The notes: a model not told the origin generated them from the sequence alone. Positions 6,918 through 15,339 are shown, counted from the first letter of the stretch. The stretch is 31,122 nt of DNA from CAZJGG01 sp964545475 (GCA_964545475.1 CAZJGG010000036.1:1-31122); one strand, 5' to 3'. A program made the numbers and translations.

Positions 6918-9125
6918 TTATTTGCAAGGCTTTATTACACTTACGCCAAGCGGCGGTAACTTAATTTGTATGCTTTGGTCTTTCTTATTCCAGAATATCT
7001 TTTGGCTGGTAATTACTTCGGTATTTATTATTCCACTACCGCCGTAATTCTCGTTATCGGAATTTATAATTTCTTTATATTTACCTTCAAAAGGAACGCC
7101 AAGCCTAAATTCAATATAAGTTACAGGAGTAAAATTGCAGACAAAAATAGTTATGTCATTATCTTCACCAATACGCATAAAAGATATTATGCTTTTTTTG
7201 TAATCCTCGCAATCAATCCATTCAAAGCCTGTTCCTTTAAAGTCATCATACCAAAGAGGTTGGTCTTTAATATACATATGGTTTAAGTCTTTTACAAACT
7301 CTTGCATTTTGGCGTGTTTTTCAAAGTCAAGAAGCATCCAGTCAATGCTTTTCTCTTCAGACCATTCATTAAACTGGGCAAATTCTCCGCCCATAAATAA
7401 AAGCTTTTTGCCTGGGTGACCTGTCATAAAGGCGTATAAAAGCCTTAAATTAGCAAACTTTTGCCAATAATCTCCGGGCATTTTATTAATTAAAGAGCCT
7501 TTTCCATGTACAACTTCGTCGTGGGAAAGCACAAGAATAAAGTTTTCTGTATATGCATAAATAAGGCTGAAAGTAAGGCTTCCATGGTGATATTGCCTAT
7601 GAACAGGGTCTTTAGCCATATAAAACAAAACGTCGTTCATCCAGCCCATATTCCATTTTAAATTAAAACCAAGTCCATTATCTTTTGCAGGGCGGGAAAC
7701 TCCTGCCCATGCAGTGGATTCTTCCGCAATCATCATAGCATTAGGTACTCTTGCTTCAACTATAGAATTCATATGTTTTAAAAATTCAACGGCTTCTAAA
7801 TTTTCATTACCGCCGTATTGGTTAGGTATCCATTGACCACTGCTTTTGCCGTAATCAAGATAAAGCATAGAAGCAACTGCATCAACTCTTAAACCGTCTA
7901 AATGGAATTTTTCAAGCCAGAATAAGGCGTTGGCTATAAGGAAGTTTTTAACTTCATTTCTGCCGTAATTGAAAATTAAAGTACCCCAATCCGGGTGTTC
8001 ACCTTTTCTTGAATCGTTATGCTCATAAAGCGCAGTGCCGTCGAAACGGGCAAGCCCATGGGCATCTTTTGGAAAATGGGCAGGAACCCAATCTAAAATA
8101 ACGCCTATATTGTTTTGATGGCATAAATCTACAAATTTCATAAACTCATCTGGGCTTCCATAACGGCTGGTTGGGGCATAATAACCTGTAACCTGATAAC
8201 CCCAAGAACCATCGAAGGGGTGCTCTAAAATCGGCATAAGCTCAATGTGAGTATAACCCATTTCTTTTACATAAGGGATTATTTCCTTTGCAAATTCCAA
8301 ATAGCTCATAAATCGGTTATTATCTTCCACAACACGTTTCCATGACCCTATGTGAACTTCATAAATATTAACAGGGCCATCTAGAGGATTGTTGTTTTTG
8401 CGTTTTTCAATCCAAGAATCATCGTTCCATTTGTAATCGTCAATATCAAAAACTAAAGATGAGTGGCTTGGTCTTAATTCTTGAAAATTTCCGTAAGGGT
8501 CGGTTTTTTCAATTACAATGCCGTTATGGTCTTTTATTTCAAATTTATACTTGTCACGTACTTTAAGATCTGGATAAAACAGCTCCCAAATTCCAGAACT
8601 GTGTAAAAGTCGCATTGGGTTTCGTCTACCGTCCCAATTGTTAAAATCCCCAATAACGCTTACTCGTTTTGCATTGGGCGCCCAAATAGCAAAGCGAACG
8701 CCTTTTATCCCGTCAATTTCGGTGATGTGTGCCCCCAATTTATTATAAATTTCATAATGGTTTCCCTCGCCGAATAAGTACATATCCATTTCAGATATTG
8801 TTGGCATAAACCTGTAAGGGTCTTCCATAACCCATGTGTTGTCGTCATATCCGGTAACTTGCAGCTGATATTTAAACCTTTTAGTTCTTGTTTTTAATAC
8901 GCATTCAAAAAAGCCGTCTAAATGTATTTTTTCAAATTTATATGTTTTTTTCTTTTCTGAGAGTTCTATAAGCGTAACTTCTTTTGCTTGAGGTATAAAT
9001 ACTCTTACTGCCAGACATTTTTTCTTATAACTGTCAATTTCATGCATGCCTAAAACATGATGAGGGTCATTGTGTTCTGAATGTACAATTTTTTGAAGTT
9101 CTATAAGGTTCGCTGTTGTTACCAT
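6918..9125 (-). CDS. glgB: 1,4-alpha-glucan (glycogen) branching enzyme
   Basis: Forms alpha-1,6 branches in glycogen by transferring cut alpha-1,4 chains (GH13 family). The 735-residue protein carries two N-terminal CBM48-like regions (about 18-110 and 130-225, the second with FAIWAPNAKRVSVIGDFNNW). The catalytic barrel shows IYEVHIGSWKR, GLRVDAVASMLY with the nucleophile Asp at about residue 415, AEEST at 467-471 and LSHDEVVHGK with Asp at about 536. The start is ATG 9125, with GGAGGAA upstream. No glgC, glgA or glgP is next to it, so it stands alone here. It shares a promoter region with the divergent flavodoxin gene. Confidence 0.95.
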   Translation of the reverse strand: MVTTANLIELQKIVHSEHNDPHHVLGMHEIDSYKKKCLAVRVFIPQAKEVTLIELSEKKKTYKFEKIHLDGFFECVLKTRTKRFKYQLQVTGYDDNTWVMEDPYRFMPTISEMDMYLFGEGNHYEIYNKLGAHITEIDGIKGVRFAIWAPNAKRVSVIGDFNNWDGRRNPMRLLHSSGIWELFYPDLKVRDKYKFEIKDHNGIVIEKTDPYGNFQELRPSHSSLVFDIDDYKWNDDSWIEKRKNNNPLDGPVNIYEVHIGSWKRVVEDNNRFMSYLEFAKEIIPYVKEMGYTHIELMPILEHPFDGSWGYQVTGYYAPTSRYGSPDEFMKFVDLCHQNNIGVILDWVPAHFPKDAHGLARFDGTALYEHNDSRKGEHPDWGTLIFNYGRNEVKNFLIANALFWLEKFHLDGLRVDAVASMLYLDYGKSSGQWIPNQYGGNENLEAVEFLKHMNSIVEARVPNAMMIAEESTAWAGVSRPAKDNGLGFNLKWNMGWMNDVLFYMAKDPVHRQYHHGSLTFSLIYAYTENFILVLSHDEVVHGKGSLINKMPGDYWQKFANLRLLYAFMTGHPGKKLLFMGGEFAQFNEWSEEKSIDWMLLDFEKHAKMQEFVKDLNHMYIKDQPLWYDDFKGTGFEWIDCEDYKKSIISFMRIGEDNDITIFVCNFTPVTYIEFRLGVPFEGKYKEIINSDNENYGGSGIINTEVITSQKIFWNKKDQSIQIKLPPLGVSVIKPCK

Positions 9126-9145
9126 AGATATTCCTCCTCAAAGTA

Positions 9146-9174
9146 ACTGTATTGCTAGTACAATAATAAAGCAA
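9146..9174 (-). promoter_or_regulatory. glgB: Candidate glgB promoter
   Basis: Minus-strand TTGCTT (9174-9169) and TACAGT (9151-9146) with a 17-bp spacer, about 20 bp upstream of the glgB start. The leader would be very short but still includes the GGAGG. Confidence 0.45.
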
Positions 9175-9190
9175 ATCAATCTTATTGTAC
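9158..9190. promoter_or_regulatory. Inverted-repeat operator candidate between glgB and flavodoxin gene
   Basis: GTACAATAA (9158-9166) and TTATTGTAC (9182-9190) are exact reverse complements 15 bp apart. The right arm contains the -35 hexamer of the flavodoxin promoter, and the repeat overlaps the spacer and -35 of the glgB promoter. A protein bound here could control both genes; no known regulator is implied. Confidence 0.5.
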
Positions 9191-9213
9191 AGAGTAAATT
9201 TATATGATATAAT
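9185..9213 (+). promoter_or_regulatory. Promoter of the flavodoxin-OYE-mtaB genes
   Basis: TTGTAC (9185-9190) and TATAAT (9208-9213) have a 17-bp spacer, with a TG one base before the -10. This is a strong match to sigma-A promoters, 31 bp upstream of the first start codon. Confidence 0.7.
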
Positions 9214-9243
9214 ATTTTTTAAGAAAATTATGGGGTGATTGGG

Positions 9244-9702
9244 TTGATAATATATTATTCTAAAACAGGCAACACATGGCTTTATGCAAAAGCTTTGCAA
9301 GAAACTACCGGCGAAGAAGCTTTTGTTTTGCAGGAAAAGAAAAAGATTTCCCCCTTTAGTTTGTTTCTTGTAAGTATTACAAGAAAAGGTGCAGAAGTTC
9401 TTAATATGCCGGATATTGAAAACGAAAAAGAAATTACTATTTGCTCACCTGTTTGGGCATCAAGTTTTCAGCCACACTGCGTTTATTTTCTAAAAAACGC
9501 TAATCTTAAAGGTAAGAAGGTAAATATTTTATTAACATGTGGTATGGAGAATGAACAAAAATATTTATCAAATGCTAAAAATTTTATAGAAAAGCTCGGT
9601 GCGGAAGTTGGCGCAGCAATGATTAAAAGAGTGCCGTTAACTCCAAAGCCTTCGGAAGAAACTTTAAAAGAGCAAATAAACGAATTTTTAAAATTAAAAT
9701 AA
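9244..9702 (+). CDS. Flavodoxin-family protein
   Basis: A 152-residue protein with the flavodoxin phosphate-binding loop at its very N-terminus (MIIYYSKTGNT). It also has a second strand-loop CSPVWASSFQPH near residue 80 and LLTCGMEN near residue 100. It probably binds FMN and transfers electrons, or acts as a small quinone/iron reductase-like flavoprotein. I chose TTG 9244 because TGGGGTGAT sits 8 bases before it and the loop then begins at residue 1, as in relatives. A GTG at 9235 lies inside that ribosome binding site. The next gene, an Old Yellow Enzyme-type oxidoreductase, is 31 bp downstream, so the flavodoxin could be its electron partner (inference). Confidence 0.82.
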   Translation: MIIYYSKTGNTWLYAKALQETTGEEAFVLQEKKKISPFSLFLVSITRKGAEVLNMPDIENEKEITICSPVWASSFQPHCVYFLKNANLKGKKVNILLTCGMENEQKYLSNAKNFIEKLGAEVGAAMIKRVPLTPKPSEETLKEQINEFLKLK

Positions 9703-9733
9703 ATTTATGTAATTATAATGGGAGAGGGATAAA

Positions 9734-10783
9734 ATGGCAACACTATTTTCAGAATTGTCTATAAAAGGTAATATTAGTAAAAATAGGATTGTTCTTCCGC
9801 CAATGGTTTGTTTTTATGAGGAACACGGAAACGGCTTTGTTACTGATAAAAATATTAATCATTATAAAGAAAAAGCTTTCGGTGGAAGCGGAATTATAAT
9901 TGTTGAGGCAACATGTATTAATCCAAGCGGTAAGCTTCATAGCTGCCAGCTAGGAATTTGGGATGACAAATTTGTAGATGGGCTTAAAAAAATTGCAGAT
10001 GTTATTCACGAAGGTGGCGCTTTAGCTTTTATTCAAATTCATCATGCTGGTATTAAAACCCCTCAAAATGTTTGCGAAAACCCTATGGCCCCTTCGGATT
10101 TTGATATAAAAGGCAGAAAAGCCCATGGTATGAGCCAAAAAGAAATTGACGAAACAATTGAGGAATTTAAAAACGCCGCAATACGTGCTGAAAAAGCTGG
10201 ATTTGATGGAATTGAGCTTCATGGATGCCACGCTTATTTAATAAGCCAGTTCCTTTCTCCAAAAGTAAATTTAAGAGATGACGAATACGGCAAACAAAAG
10301 GAAAAATTCGGAGTTGACGTTATAAAAGCCGTTAAATCAGTTGTTTCAGATAAATTTATCGTGGGTATAAGAACCTCCGGCAACGACCCGGACTTAAAAA
10401 CAAGCGTTGAATACGCACAAGCTTTTGTAAAAGCAGGAGCAGATTACTTACATGTTTCAACAGGGTACATAAACGATATACCTGCAGACATGGTTATTGA
10501 CGAAAGCAAGCCTTATAACTGGATTGCCCAATTGGGCATAGAAATTAAAAAACATGTTGATGTTCCTGTAATGTGCGTTAACGGAATAAAAACGCCGGAG
10601 CAGGCTAAATATATTATTGAAAATGACTTGGCGGATTTTGTGGCAATAGGAAAAGCGCAAATAGTTGATACTAACTGGGCAAACAAAGTTGCAGAAAATA
10701 AAGAAATAGACGAATGTTTAGGCTGCGCTAAATGCACATTATTTTTAAATATAGAAACTTGCAATAAAAAGAGGAACGGTTAA
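9734..10783 (+). CDS. Old Yellow Enzyme-type NADH:flavin oxidoreductase with C-terminal cysteine cluster
   Basis: A 349-residue TIM-barrel flavoprotein of the OYE/2,4-dienoyl-CoA reductase family, which reduces activated C=C bonds. Recognisable parts are NRIVLPPMVCFYEE at the N-terminus, IQIHHAGIKT near residue 100, GFDGIELHGCHAYLISQFLSP near 157 with the active-site HGxH, and DFVAIGKAQI near 300. The protein ends just after four cysteines (328, 331, 334, 343), where longer relatives bind a 4Fe-4S cluster and continue into FAD/NAD(P) domains. Those domains are absent here. The cysteine spacing is tighter than the usual CxxCxxxC form. GAGAGGG precedes the ATG, and the stop codon shares one base with the mtaB start. 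Substrate unknown. Confidence 0.88.
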   Translation: MATLFSELSIKGNISKNRIVLPPMVCFYEEHGNGFVTDKNINHYKEKAFGGSGIIIVEATCINPSGKLHSCQLGIWDDKFVDGLKKIADVIHEGGALAFIQIHHAGIKTPQNVCENPMAPSDFDIKGRKAHGMSQKEIDETIEEFKNAAIRAEKAGFDGIELHGCHAYLISQFLSPKVNLRDDEYGKQKEKFGVDVIKAVKSVVSDKFIVGIRTSGNDPDLKTSVEYAQAFVKAGADYLHVSTGYINDIPADMVIDESKPYNWIAQLGIEIKKHVDVPVMCVNGIKTPEQAKYIIENDLADFVAIGKAQIVDTNWANKVAENKEIDECLGCAKCTLFLNIETCNKKRNG

Positions 10784-12087
10784 TGACAGAAAAAAGAGTT
10801 GCGGCTTATACGTTAGGCTGTAAAGTAAATAGTTATGACACAGAAGCGATGCTTCAAAAATTCAGCGAAAACGGATATAAAATAGTTAACTTTTCGGACT
10901 TTGCCGATATTTATATAATAAATACATGTACCGTAACAGCGGTTGGGGACAAAAAGTCCCGGCAAATAATTAGAAAAGCCAGCGCAAAAAACCCAGATGC
11001 AATAATTGTTGCCGCTGGTTGTTATGCTCAGGTTAATCCGGAGGAAGTTTCAAAAATTGAGGGCGTTAACATTGTCCTTGGAACAAAGGATAGGCTTTCG
11101 ATTGTTGATGCGGTGGAAAATTATAGCAAAGACATGGGGGTATTTTGCAATACCCCCGCTGTTATGGAAGAATTTGAATTTGAAAACGCCAGCGTTTCTA
11201 AATTTGAAAACAAAACAAGGGCATATCTTAAAGTTCAAGAGGGATGCGAAATGTTCTGTTCTTATTGCATTATTCCATACGCAAGAGGAAGAATAAGAAG
11301 CAGAAACCTTGAAGATGTTTATGAACAGGTTAAAGAATTTGCGCAGAACGGGTTTAAGGAAATAGTCCTTGCAGGTATACATGTGGCTTCATATGGGAAA
11401 GATTTAGAAAATGCGGATTTAATAACGCTTTTAAAAAAAGTCCATGAAATTGAGGGAATTGAAAGAATAAGGCTAAGTTCTGTAGAACCTAAACTTTTTA
11501 CAAATCAGTTCATAAATGGAATAAAAGGTTTGCCTAAAATTTGCGACCATTTTCACTTATCTCTCCAAAGCGGAAGCAACAGAACTTTAAAGCGCATGAA
11601 CAGAAAATATACAAAAGAGCAATATGAAGAATCTGTGTTAGCTATTAGAGAGGCTTACAAAAACGTTGCCCTTACAACAGACGTTATTGTTGGGTTTCCC
11701 GGGGAAACAGACGATGACTTTTTAGAAAGCTATAACTTTATTGAAAAAATAAAGCTGTCAAAGTTACATGTCTTTCCATATTCTAAAAAAGAGGGTACTA
11801 AAGCAGCAACATTTGAGGAACAAATAAGCCCTGCTGTAAAAGAAGAAAGAAGCAAACAAATGTTAAAACTTAATGACAGGCTTGCAGAGGAATTTATGAA
11901 TTCTATGTTAAATAAAGAGTTTGAAGTCCTTTTTGAAAAAGAAGAGGAAAATAGTATTTTTGAGGGGCATACTACAAATTATATTAAAGTTTATGCGAAA
12001 TCTGACATAAATATTAGTAACAAAATTGTTAAATGCAAGTTAAATGAATTGCAGAATGACGGCATTTTTGCCAGTATTAGCATTTAA
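10783..12087 (+). CDS. mtaB: tRNA threonylcarbamoyladenosine (t6A37) methylthiotransferase
   Basis: A radical-SAM enzyme that adds a methylthio group to t6A at position 37 of ANN-decoding tRNAs. The 434-residue protein has the N-terminal cluster-binding domain (GCKVNSYDTEAM, NTCTVTAVGDKKSRQ, AAGCYAQ). Its radical-SAM motif CEMFCSYC has cysteines at about residues 155, 159 and 162. A C-terminal TRAM-like region spans about 370-434. TLGCKVNSYDTE and CTVTAVGD fit MtaB better than MiaB or RimO. It starts at the last base of the oxidoreductase stop codon, so it is coupled to that gene. Confidence 0.93.
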   Translation: MTEKRVAAYTLGCKVNSYDTEAMLQKFSENGYKIVNFSDFADIYIINTCTVTAVGDKKSRQIIRKASAKNPDAIIVAAGCYAQVNPEEVSKIEGVNIVLGTKDRLSIVDAVENYSKDMGVFCNTPAVMEEFEFENASVSKFENKTRAYLKVQEGCEMFCSYCIIPYARGRIRSRNLEDVYEQVKEFAQNGFKEIVLAGIHVASYGKDLENADLITLLKKVHEIEGIERIRLSSVEPKLFTNQFINGIKGLPKICDHFHLSLQSGSNRTLKRMNRKYTKEQYEESVLAIREAYKNVALTTDVIVGFPGETDDDFLESYNFIEKIKLSKLHVFPYSKKEGTKAATFEEQISPAVKEERSKQMLKLNDRLAEEFMNSMLNKEFEVLFEKEEENSIFEGHTTNYIKVYAKSDINISNKIVKCKLNELQNDGIFASISI

Positions 12088-12104
12088 TGTAATAAAATAT
12101 TAAT

Positions 12105-12133
12105 TTGCATTATGTTAATAATTGTATTATCAT
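12105..12133 (+). promoter_or_regulatory. Candidate promoter for ireB-ruvX-DUF1292
   Basis: TTGCAT (12105-12110) and TATCAT (12128-12133), spacer 17 bp, lie in the 93-bp gap between mtaB and ireB. The leader would be about 40 bases and includes CGGAGG. Confidence 0.5.
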
Positions 12134-12180
12134 TGAAGAAAATATGTTCGGATAAAGCAATCTAAACGGAGGTTTTTGTT

Positions 12181-12447
12181 ATGCGTGATTCATTTACCGA
12201 AACACAACATTTTTCTAATTTTGAAAGAGTTACAAATTTAGAGGCTAAAGAAGTGCTTATGCTTGTTTACCGTTCTTTAAAAGAAAAAGGTTATAACCCG
12301 GTTAATCAAATTGTAGGATACATTTTGTCTGGAGACCCTACATACATTACAAGCTATAACAATGCGCGAAGTGTAATTTCCAAGCTTGAAAGAGACGAAC
12401 TTTTAGAAGAATTGGTTTGCTCCTATTTGGAACAAAACATGGAATAG
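12181..12447 (+). CDS. ireB: IreB family regulatory phosphoprotein (UPF0297)
   Basis: An 88-residue protein matching the UPF0297/IreB family, with the hallmark EKGYNPVNQIVGYILSGDPT and a C-terminal RDELLEELVCSYLE. In Enterococcus, IreB is phosphorylated by the PASTA kinase IreK and lowers cephalosporin resistance. Here the role is inferred from family membership; no kinase gene is in the window. CGGAGG precedes the ATG at the usual distance. The order ireB-ruvX-DUF1292 is conserved across Firmicutes. Confidence 0.94.
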   Translation: MRDSFTETQHFSNFERVTNLEAKEVLMLVYRSLKEKGYNPVNQIVGYILSGDPTYITSYNNARSVISKLERDELLEELVCSYLEQNME

Positions 12448-12461
12448 GGATTAAAATAAAA

Positions 12462-12902
12462 ATGAAGATAATGGGGCTTGATTACGGCGACAAAACTATT
12501 GGTGTCGCTGTAAGCGACTCTTTGCGCCTTCTAGCGCATGGGGTTGAAACAATAAGAAGAGACGATGAGCAAAGCATAAAAAAAAGCATTTCAAGGCTTA
12601 AAGAAATTATATTAGAACACGGCGTAAATACTATAGTTGTGGGGTACCCAAAAAATATGGACGGCACCGAGGGAGTGCGCTGTGAAAAAACCAATGATTT
12701 TGTAAGTCGTTTAAAACGTAATTTTAAAAAAATTGATATAGTTTTGTGGGACGAAAGGCTAACTACAGTTGCTGCAAACAGAGTGCTTTCCGACGTTTCT
12801 TTAGATAAAAAACATGCGGTTGTTGATAAAGTTGCGGCGGTTTTAATATTACAGGGATATTTGGACTACATAAACAGAGAGGAGGATAAAAATGAAAGAT
12901 GA
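12462..12902 (+). CDS. ruvX: Putative pre-16S rRNA nuclease / Holliday junction resolvase-like YqgF
   Basis: The 146-residue protein has the RNase H-like fold signature MGLDYGDKTIGVAVSD at the N-terminus. It also has VVGYPKNMDGTEG near residue 60, LWDERLTTVAA near 95 and the C-terminal HAVVDKVAAVLILQGYL. YqgF proteins mature the 5' end of 16S rRNA in E. coli. The start ATG 12462 follows ireB by 14 bp; the frame is open upstream inside ireB, but that portion is unlike the family. The 3' end overlaps the DUF1292 gene by 11 bases, which implies translational coupling. Confidence 0.94.
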   Translation: MKIMGLDYGDKTIGVAVSDSLRLLAHGVETIRRDDEQSIKKSISRLKEIILEHGVNTIVVGYPKNMDGTEGVRCEKTNDFVSRLKRNFKKIDIVLWDERLTTVAANRVLSDVSLDKKHAVVDKVAAVLILQGYLDYINREEDKNER

Positions 12903-13209
12903 TTTTGATTTAAACGAATTTGGTGAAGAGGATTTTTGTGAGGAGCACCCTACCATTGTAATGTATGAGGATGATGGGACTGAAACGGAATTTTGCGTTA
13001 TTTCCAGCGTTGAAAACGAAGGTATAAACTATTTGCTTGTTATTGAATCTAGCCTTATTGATGATGACGAGGCAGAAGCTGTTATTTTGAAAGAGGTTAT
13101 GGGAGAAGGCGACGAGGCTTTTTTTGAAATTGTTGAAGACGATGAAGAATTTGAAAAATGCGTAGCTATTTTTAAAAATTGTAATGACGACTACGACATC
13201 GAAGTATAA
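12892..13209 (+). CDS. DUF1292 acidic protein
   Basis: A 105-residue, strongly acidic protein of the DUF1292 (YrzB-like) family, whose function is unknown. The N-terminal half carries TIVMYEDDGTETEFCVISSVENEGINYLLVIES, typical of the family; the C-terminal half is dominated by Glu and Asp. GAGAGGAGG precedes the ATG inside the end of ruvX. Its constant company with ireB and ruvX in Firmicutes is the main clue to its role. Confidence 0.9.
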   Translation: MKDDFDLNEFGEEDFCEEHPTIVMYEDDGTETEFCVISSVENEGINYLLVIESSLIDDDEAEAVILKEVMGEGDEAFFEIVEDDEEFEKCVAIFKNCNDDYDIEV

Positions 13210-13229
13210 ATATTTGGAGGTAATTATTT

Positions 13230-14894
13230 TTGGCTACAAAAAAAACTAAATTAAGAGTAATTCCGCTGGGCGGGCTTGGAGAGATCGGTAAAAACATTAC
13301 TTGCCTTGAATATAGCAATGAAATTATTATTGTTGATTGCGGCGTTGCTTTTCCGGAAGATGAAATGCTTGGAATAGATTTGGTTATTCCCGATTTCTCT
13401 TATCTATATAAAAACAGGGAAAAGGTAAAAGGGCTTTTCTTAACCCATGGGCATGAGGATCATATAGGCTCTATACCTTATTTTTTGAAAGAATTAAACA
13501 TTCCTATATACGGAAGCCGGTTAACTATCGGCTTGCTTGAAAATAAATTTAAAGAGCACCATATAGTTGCGGACACTCATGTTATTACGGCAGGAGATAC
13601 AATAAGCACAAACCATTTTAAAGTGGAATTTGTACAAGTTACTCATTCAATTGCAGATGCCTGCGCACTTGCAATTTTTACTCCCGTAGGAACGGTTATT
13701 CATTCCGGAGACTTTAAAGTGGACTATACCCCGATTCAAGGGGAAGGTATTGATTTGCAGAGGTTTGCCGAATTAGGTAAAAAAGGCGTGATACTGTTTT
13801 TATGCGAAAGCACTAATATTGACCAAAAAGGTCATACCCTTTCCGAAAAGTCTATAGGCCCCATTTTTGAGCAAATATTTCAAGAATCCCCAAACCAAAG
13901 AATTATGGTTGCAACTTTCTCTTCTAACATTCATCGCATCCAACAGTTAGTAAATTGCGCAATAAAGCATAAGCGAAAAGTTGTAGTTATGGGGCGCAGC
14001 ATGGCAAACGCAGTGCGCACTTCTATAGAGCTTGGGTATTTAAACGTGCCGGAGGGGCTTCTTATAGAGCCGTTTGAAATTAAAAATTATACCGACGATC
14101 AGCTTGTTATTATGATGACGGGAAGCCAGGGAGAGCCAATGTCGGCCTTATCACGAATTGCGTCTTCAGACCATAAGCAAGTAGAGGTTCGCCCGGGGGA
14201 CAAAATAATAATTTCTGCTTCCCCAATTCCGGGAAATGAAAAAACCATTTCAAAAGTTATAAATGAGCTTCTAAAAAAAGGTGCGGAAGTTATTAACGAG
14301 GGCTTAATGGAGGTTCACGTATCCGGGCACGCAAAGCAGGAAGAAATCAAGCTTATGCACGCTCTTATTAAACCTAAATATTTAATGCCGGTTCACGGAG
14401 AATACCGCCATTTGAAACTGCATAAAGATTTGGCAATATCTTTGGGTATGCAGAAAGAAAATATATTTTTAATGGGTAACGGAGATGTTCTTGAGGTTTC
14501 CACTCAGGAAGCGAAAATTAACGGTACTGTGCCATCCGGGCAAGTGTTTGTAGACGGTCTTGGAGTTGGAGATGTTGGAAACATTGTTTTAAGAGACAGA
14601 AAACATCTTGCGGAAGACGGGCTTATGATTGTTGTTGTTTCAATTGAGAAAGAAACAGGCGAAATTGTGGCAGGACCGGATATAATATCAAGAGGTTTTG
14701 TTTACGTAAGAGAGTCCGAAGACTTAATTGGAGATGCACGAAGTGTTGTTTCAAAAGCCCTTGAAAAATGTGTTGAAAAAAATATTACTGAATGGACATA
14801 CATGAAATCCATTTTAAAAGAGACGCTTAGGGAATATTTGTGGCAGCGCACCAAAAGAAGCCCTATGATTTTACCAATCATTATGGAAGTGTAA
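13230..14894 (+). CDS. rnjA: Ribonuclease J
   Basis: A metallo-beta-lactamase/beta-CASP ribonuclease with 5'-3' exonuclease and endonuclease activity, central to mRNA decay and rRNA maturation in Gram-positives. The 554-residue product shows VIPLGGLGEIGKN at the N-terminus, the zinc motif HGHEDH at residues 73-78, then HSGDFKVDYTP, the beta-CASP segment VMGRSMANA and HVSGHA, and a C-terminal dimerisation/RNA-binding domain. It begins with TTG 13230, with GGAGG 9 bases upstream. A YlbF-family gene follows 24 bp downstream; YlbF proteins join RNase Y function in Bacillus, so this looks like an RNA-decay pair. Confidence 0.96.
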   Translation: MATKKTKLRVIPLGGLGEIGKNITCLEYSNEIIIVDCGVAFPEDEMLGIDLVIPDFSYLYKNREKVKGLFLTHGHEDHIGSIPYFLKELNIPIYGSRLTIGLLENKFKEHHIVADTHVITAGDTISTNHFKVEFVQVTHSIADACALAIFTPVGTVIHSGDFKVDYTPIQGEGIDLQRFAELGKKGVILFLCESTNIDQKGHTLSEKSIGPIFEQIFQESPNQRIMVATFSSNIHRIQQLVNCAIKHKRKVVVMGRSMANAVRTSIELGYLNVPEGLLIEPFEIKNYTDDQLVIMMTGSQGEPMSALSRIASSDHKQVEVRPGDKIIISASPIPGNEKTISKVINELLKKGAEVINEGLMEVHVSGHAKQEEIKLMHALIKPKYLMPVHGEYRHLKLHKDLAISLGMQKENIFLMGNGDVLEVSTQEAKINGTVPSGQVFVDGLGVGDVGNIVLRDRKHLAEDGLMIVVVSIEKETGEIVAGPDIISRGFVYVRESEDLIGDARSVVSKALEKCVEKNITEWTYMKSILKETLREYLWQRTKRSPMILPIIMEV

Positions 14895-14918
14895 CTTTTA
14901 TTGATTAAGGAGTATATA

Positions 14919-15260
14919 ATGGACGAGGTTAATAATTTAACAAACCAGCTTGCAGTAGCTATAGAGAATAGTTCTTGCCGAAAAAAATATTTGGAAGCGA
15001 AAGAAAAAATAATTATTAATCAATCCTTAGTATCAAAAATAAAGGAATATAAACGTGCTCATATGGAGTTTCAGCTTAAGCTAATGAATAACTCAAACCC
15101 ATCTTTTGAGGAGGAGCGTATAGTTAGCAAGCTGTATTCCGACTTAATGCTTAACGATGAGGCTAAAACTTATTTAGAATGCGAAAAAGATTTAATGGGT
15201 GTTATAACAGATGTTCAAAACGTTGTTTGTCAAAAAATAGGGTTGAATTCAGATTTTTAA
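14919..15260 (+). CDS. YlbF/YmcA family protein
   Basis: A 113-residue, mostly helical protein of the DUF964 (Com_YlbF) family: NQLAVAIENSSCRKKYLEAKEKI, IKEYKRAHMEFQLKL, and a C-terminal CEKDLMGVITDVQNVVCQKIG. In Bacillus subtilis YlbF and YmcA form a complex with YaaT that promotes RNase Y-dependent mRNA maturation. I chose ATG 14919, which has AAGGAG 7 bases before it, over a TTG at 14901. The stop codon lies inside the left arm of a large palindrome that appears to end the operon. Confidence 0.88.
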   Translation: MDEVNNLTNQLAVAIENSSCRKKYLEAKEKIIINQSLVSKIKEYKRAHMEFQLKLMNNSNPSFEEERIVSKLYSDLMLNDEAKTYLECEKDLMGVITDVQNVVCQKIGLNSDF

Positions 15261-15324
15261 TTAGAGAAAAAGTATGAGGGAAATTACAAAATTTGTAATT
15301 TCCCTCATACTTTTTCTCTAATTA
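15258..15324. terminator. Very long perfect palindrome acting as bidirectional terminator
   Basis: Bases 15258-15290 and 15292-15324 are exact reverse complements: 33-base arms around a single central A. The arms contain AGAAAAAGTATGAGGGAAAT and run into A/T-rich ends. It sits between convergent genes and includes the stop codon of the YlbF-family gene. It probably terminates both transcripts, but it is longer and more perfect than a usual terminator and lacks a GC-rich base. Confidence 0.8.
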
Positions 15325-15339
15325 TACTTTGAACAGACT

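Noticed and set aside
6966..7286. 106-codon open frame opposite glgB
   Set aside because: It is antisense to a conserved part of glgB and has no ribosome binding site or family features.
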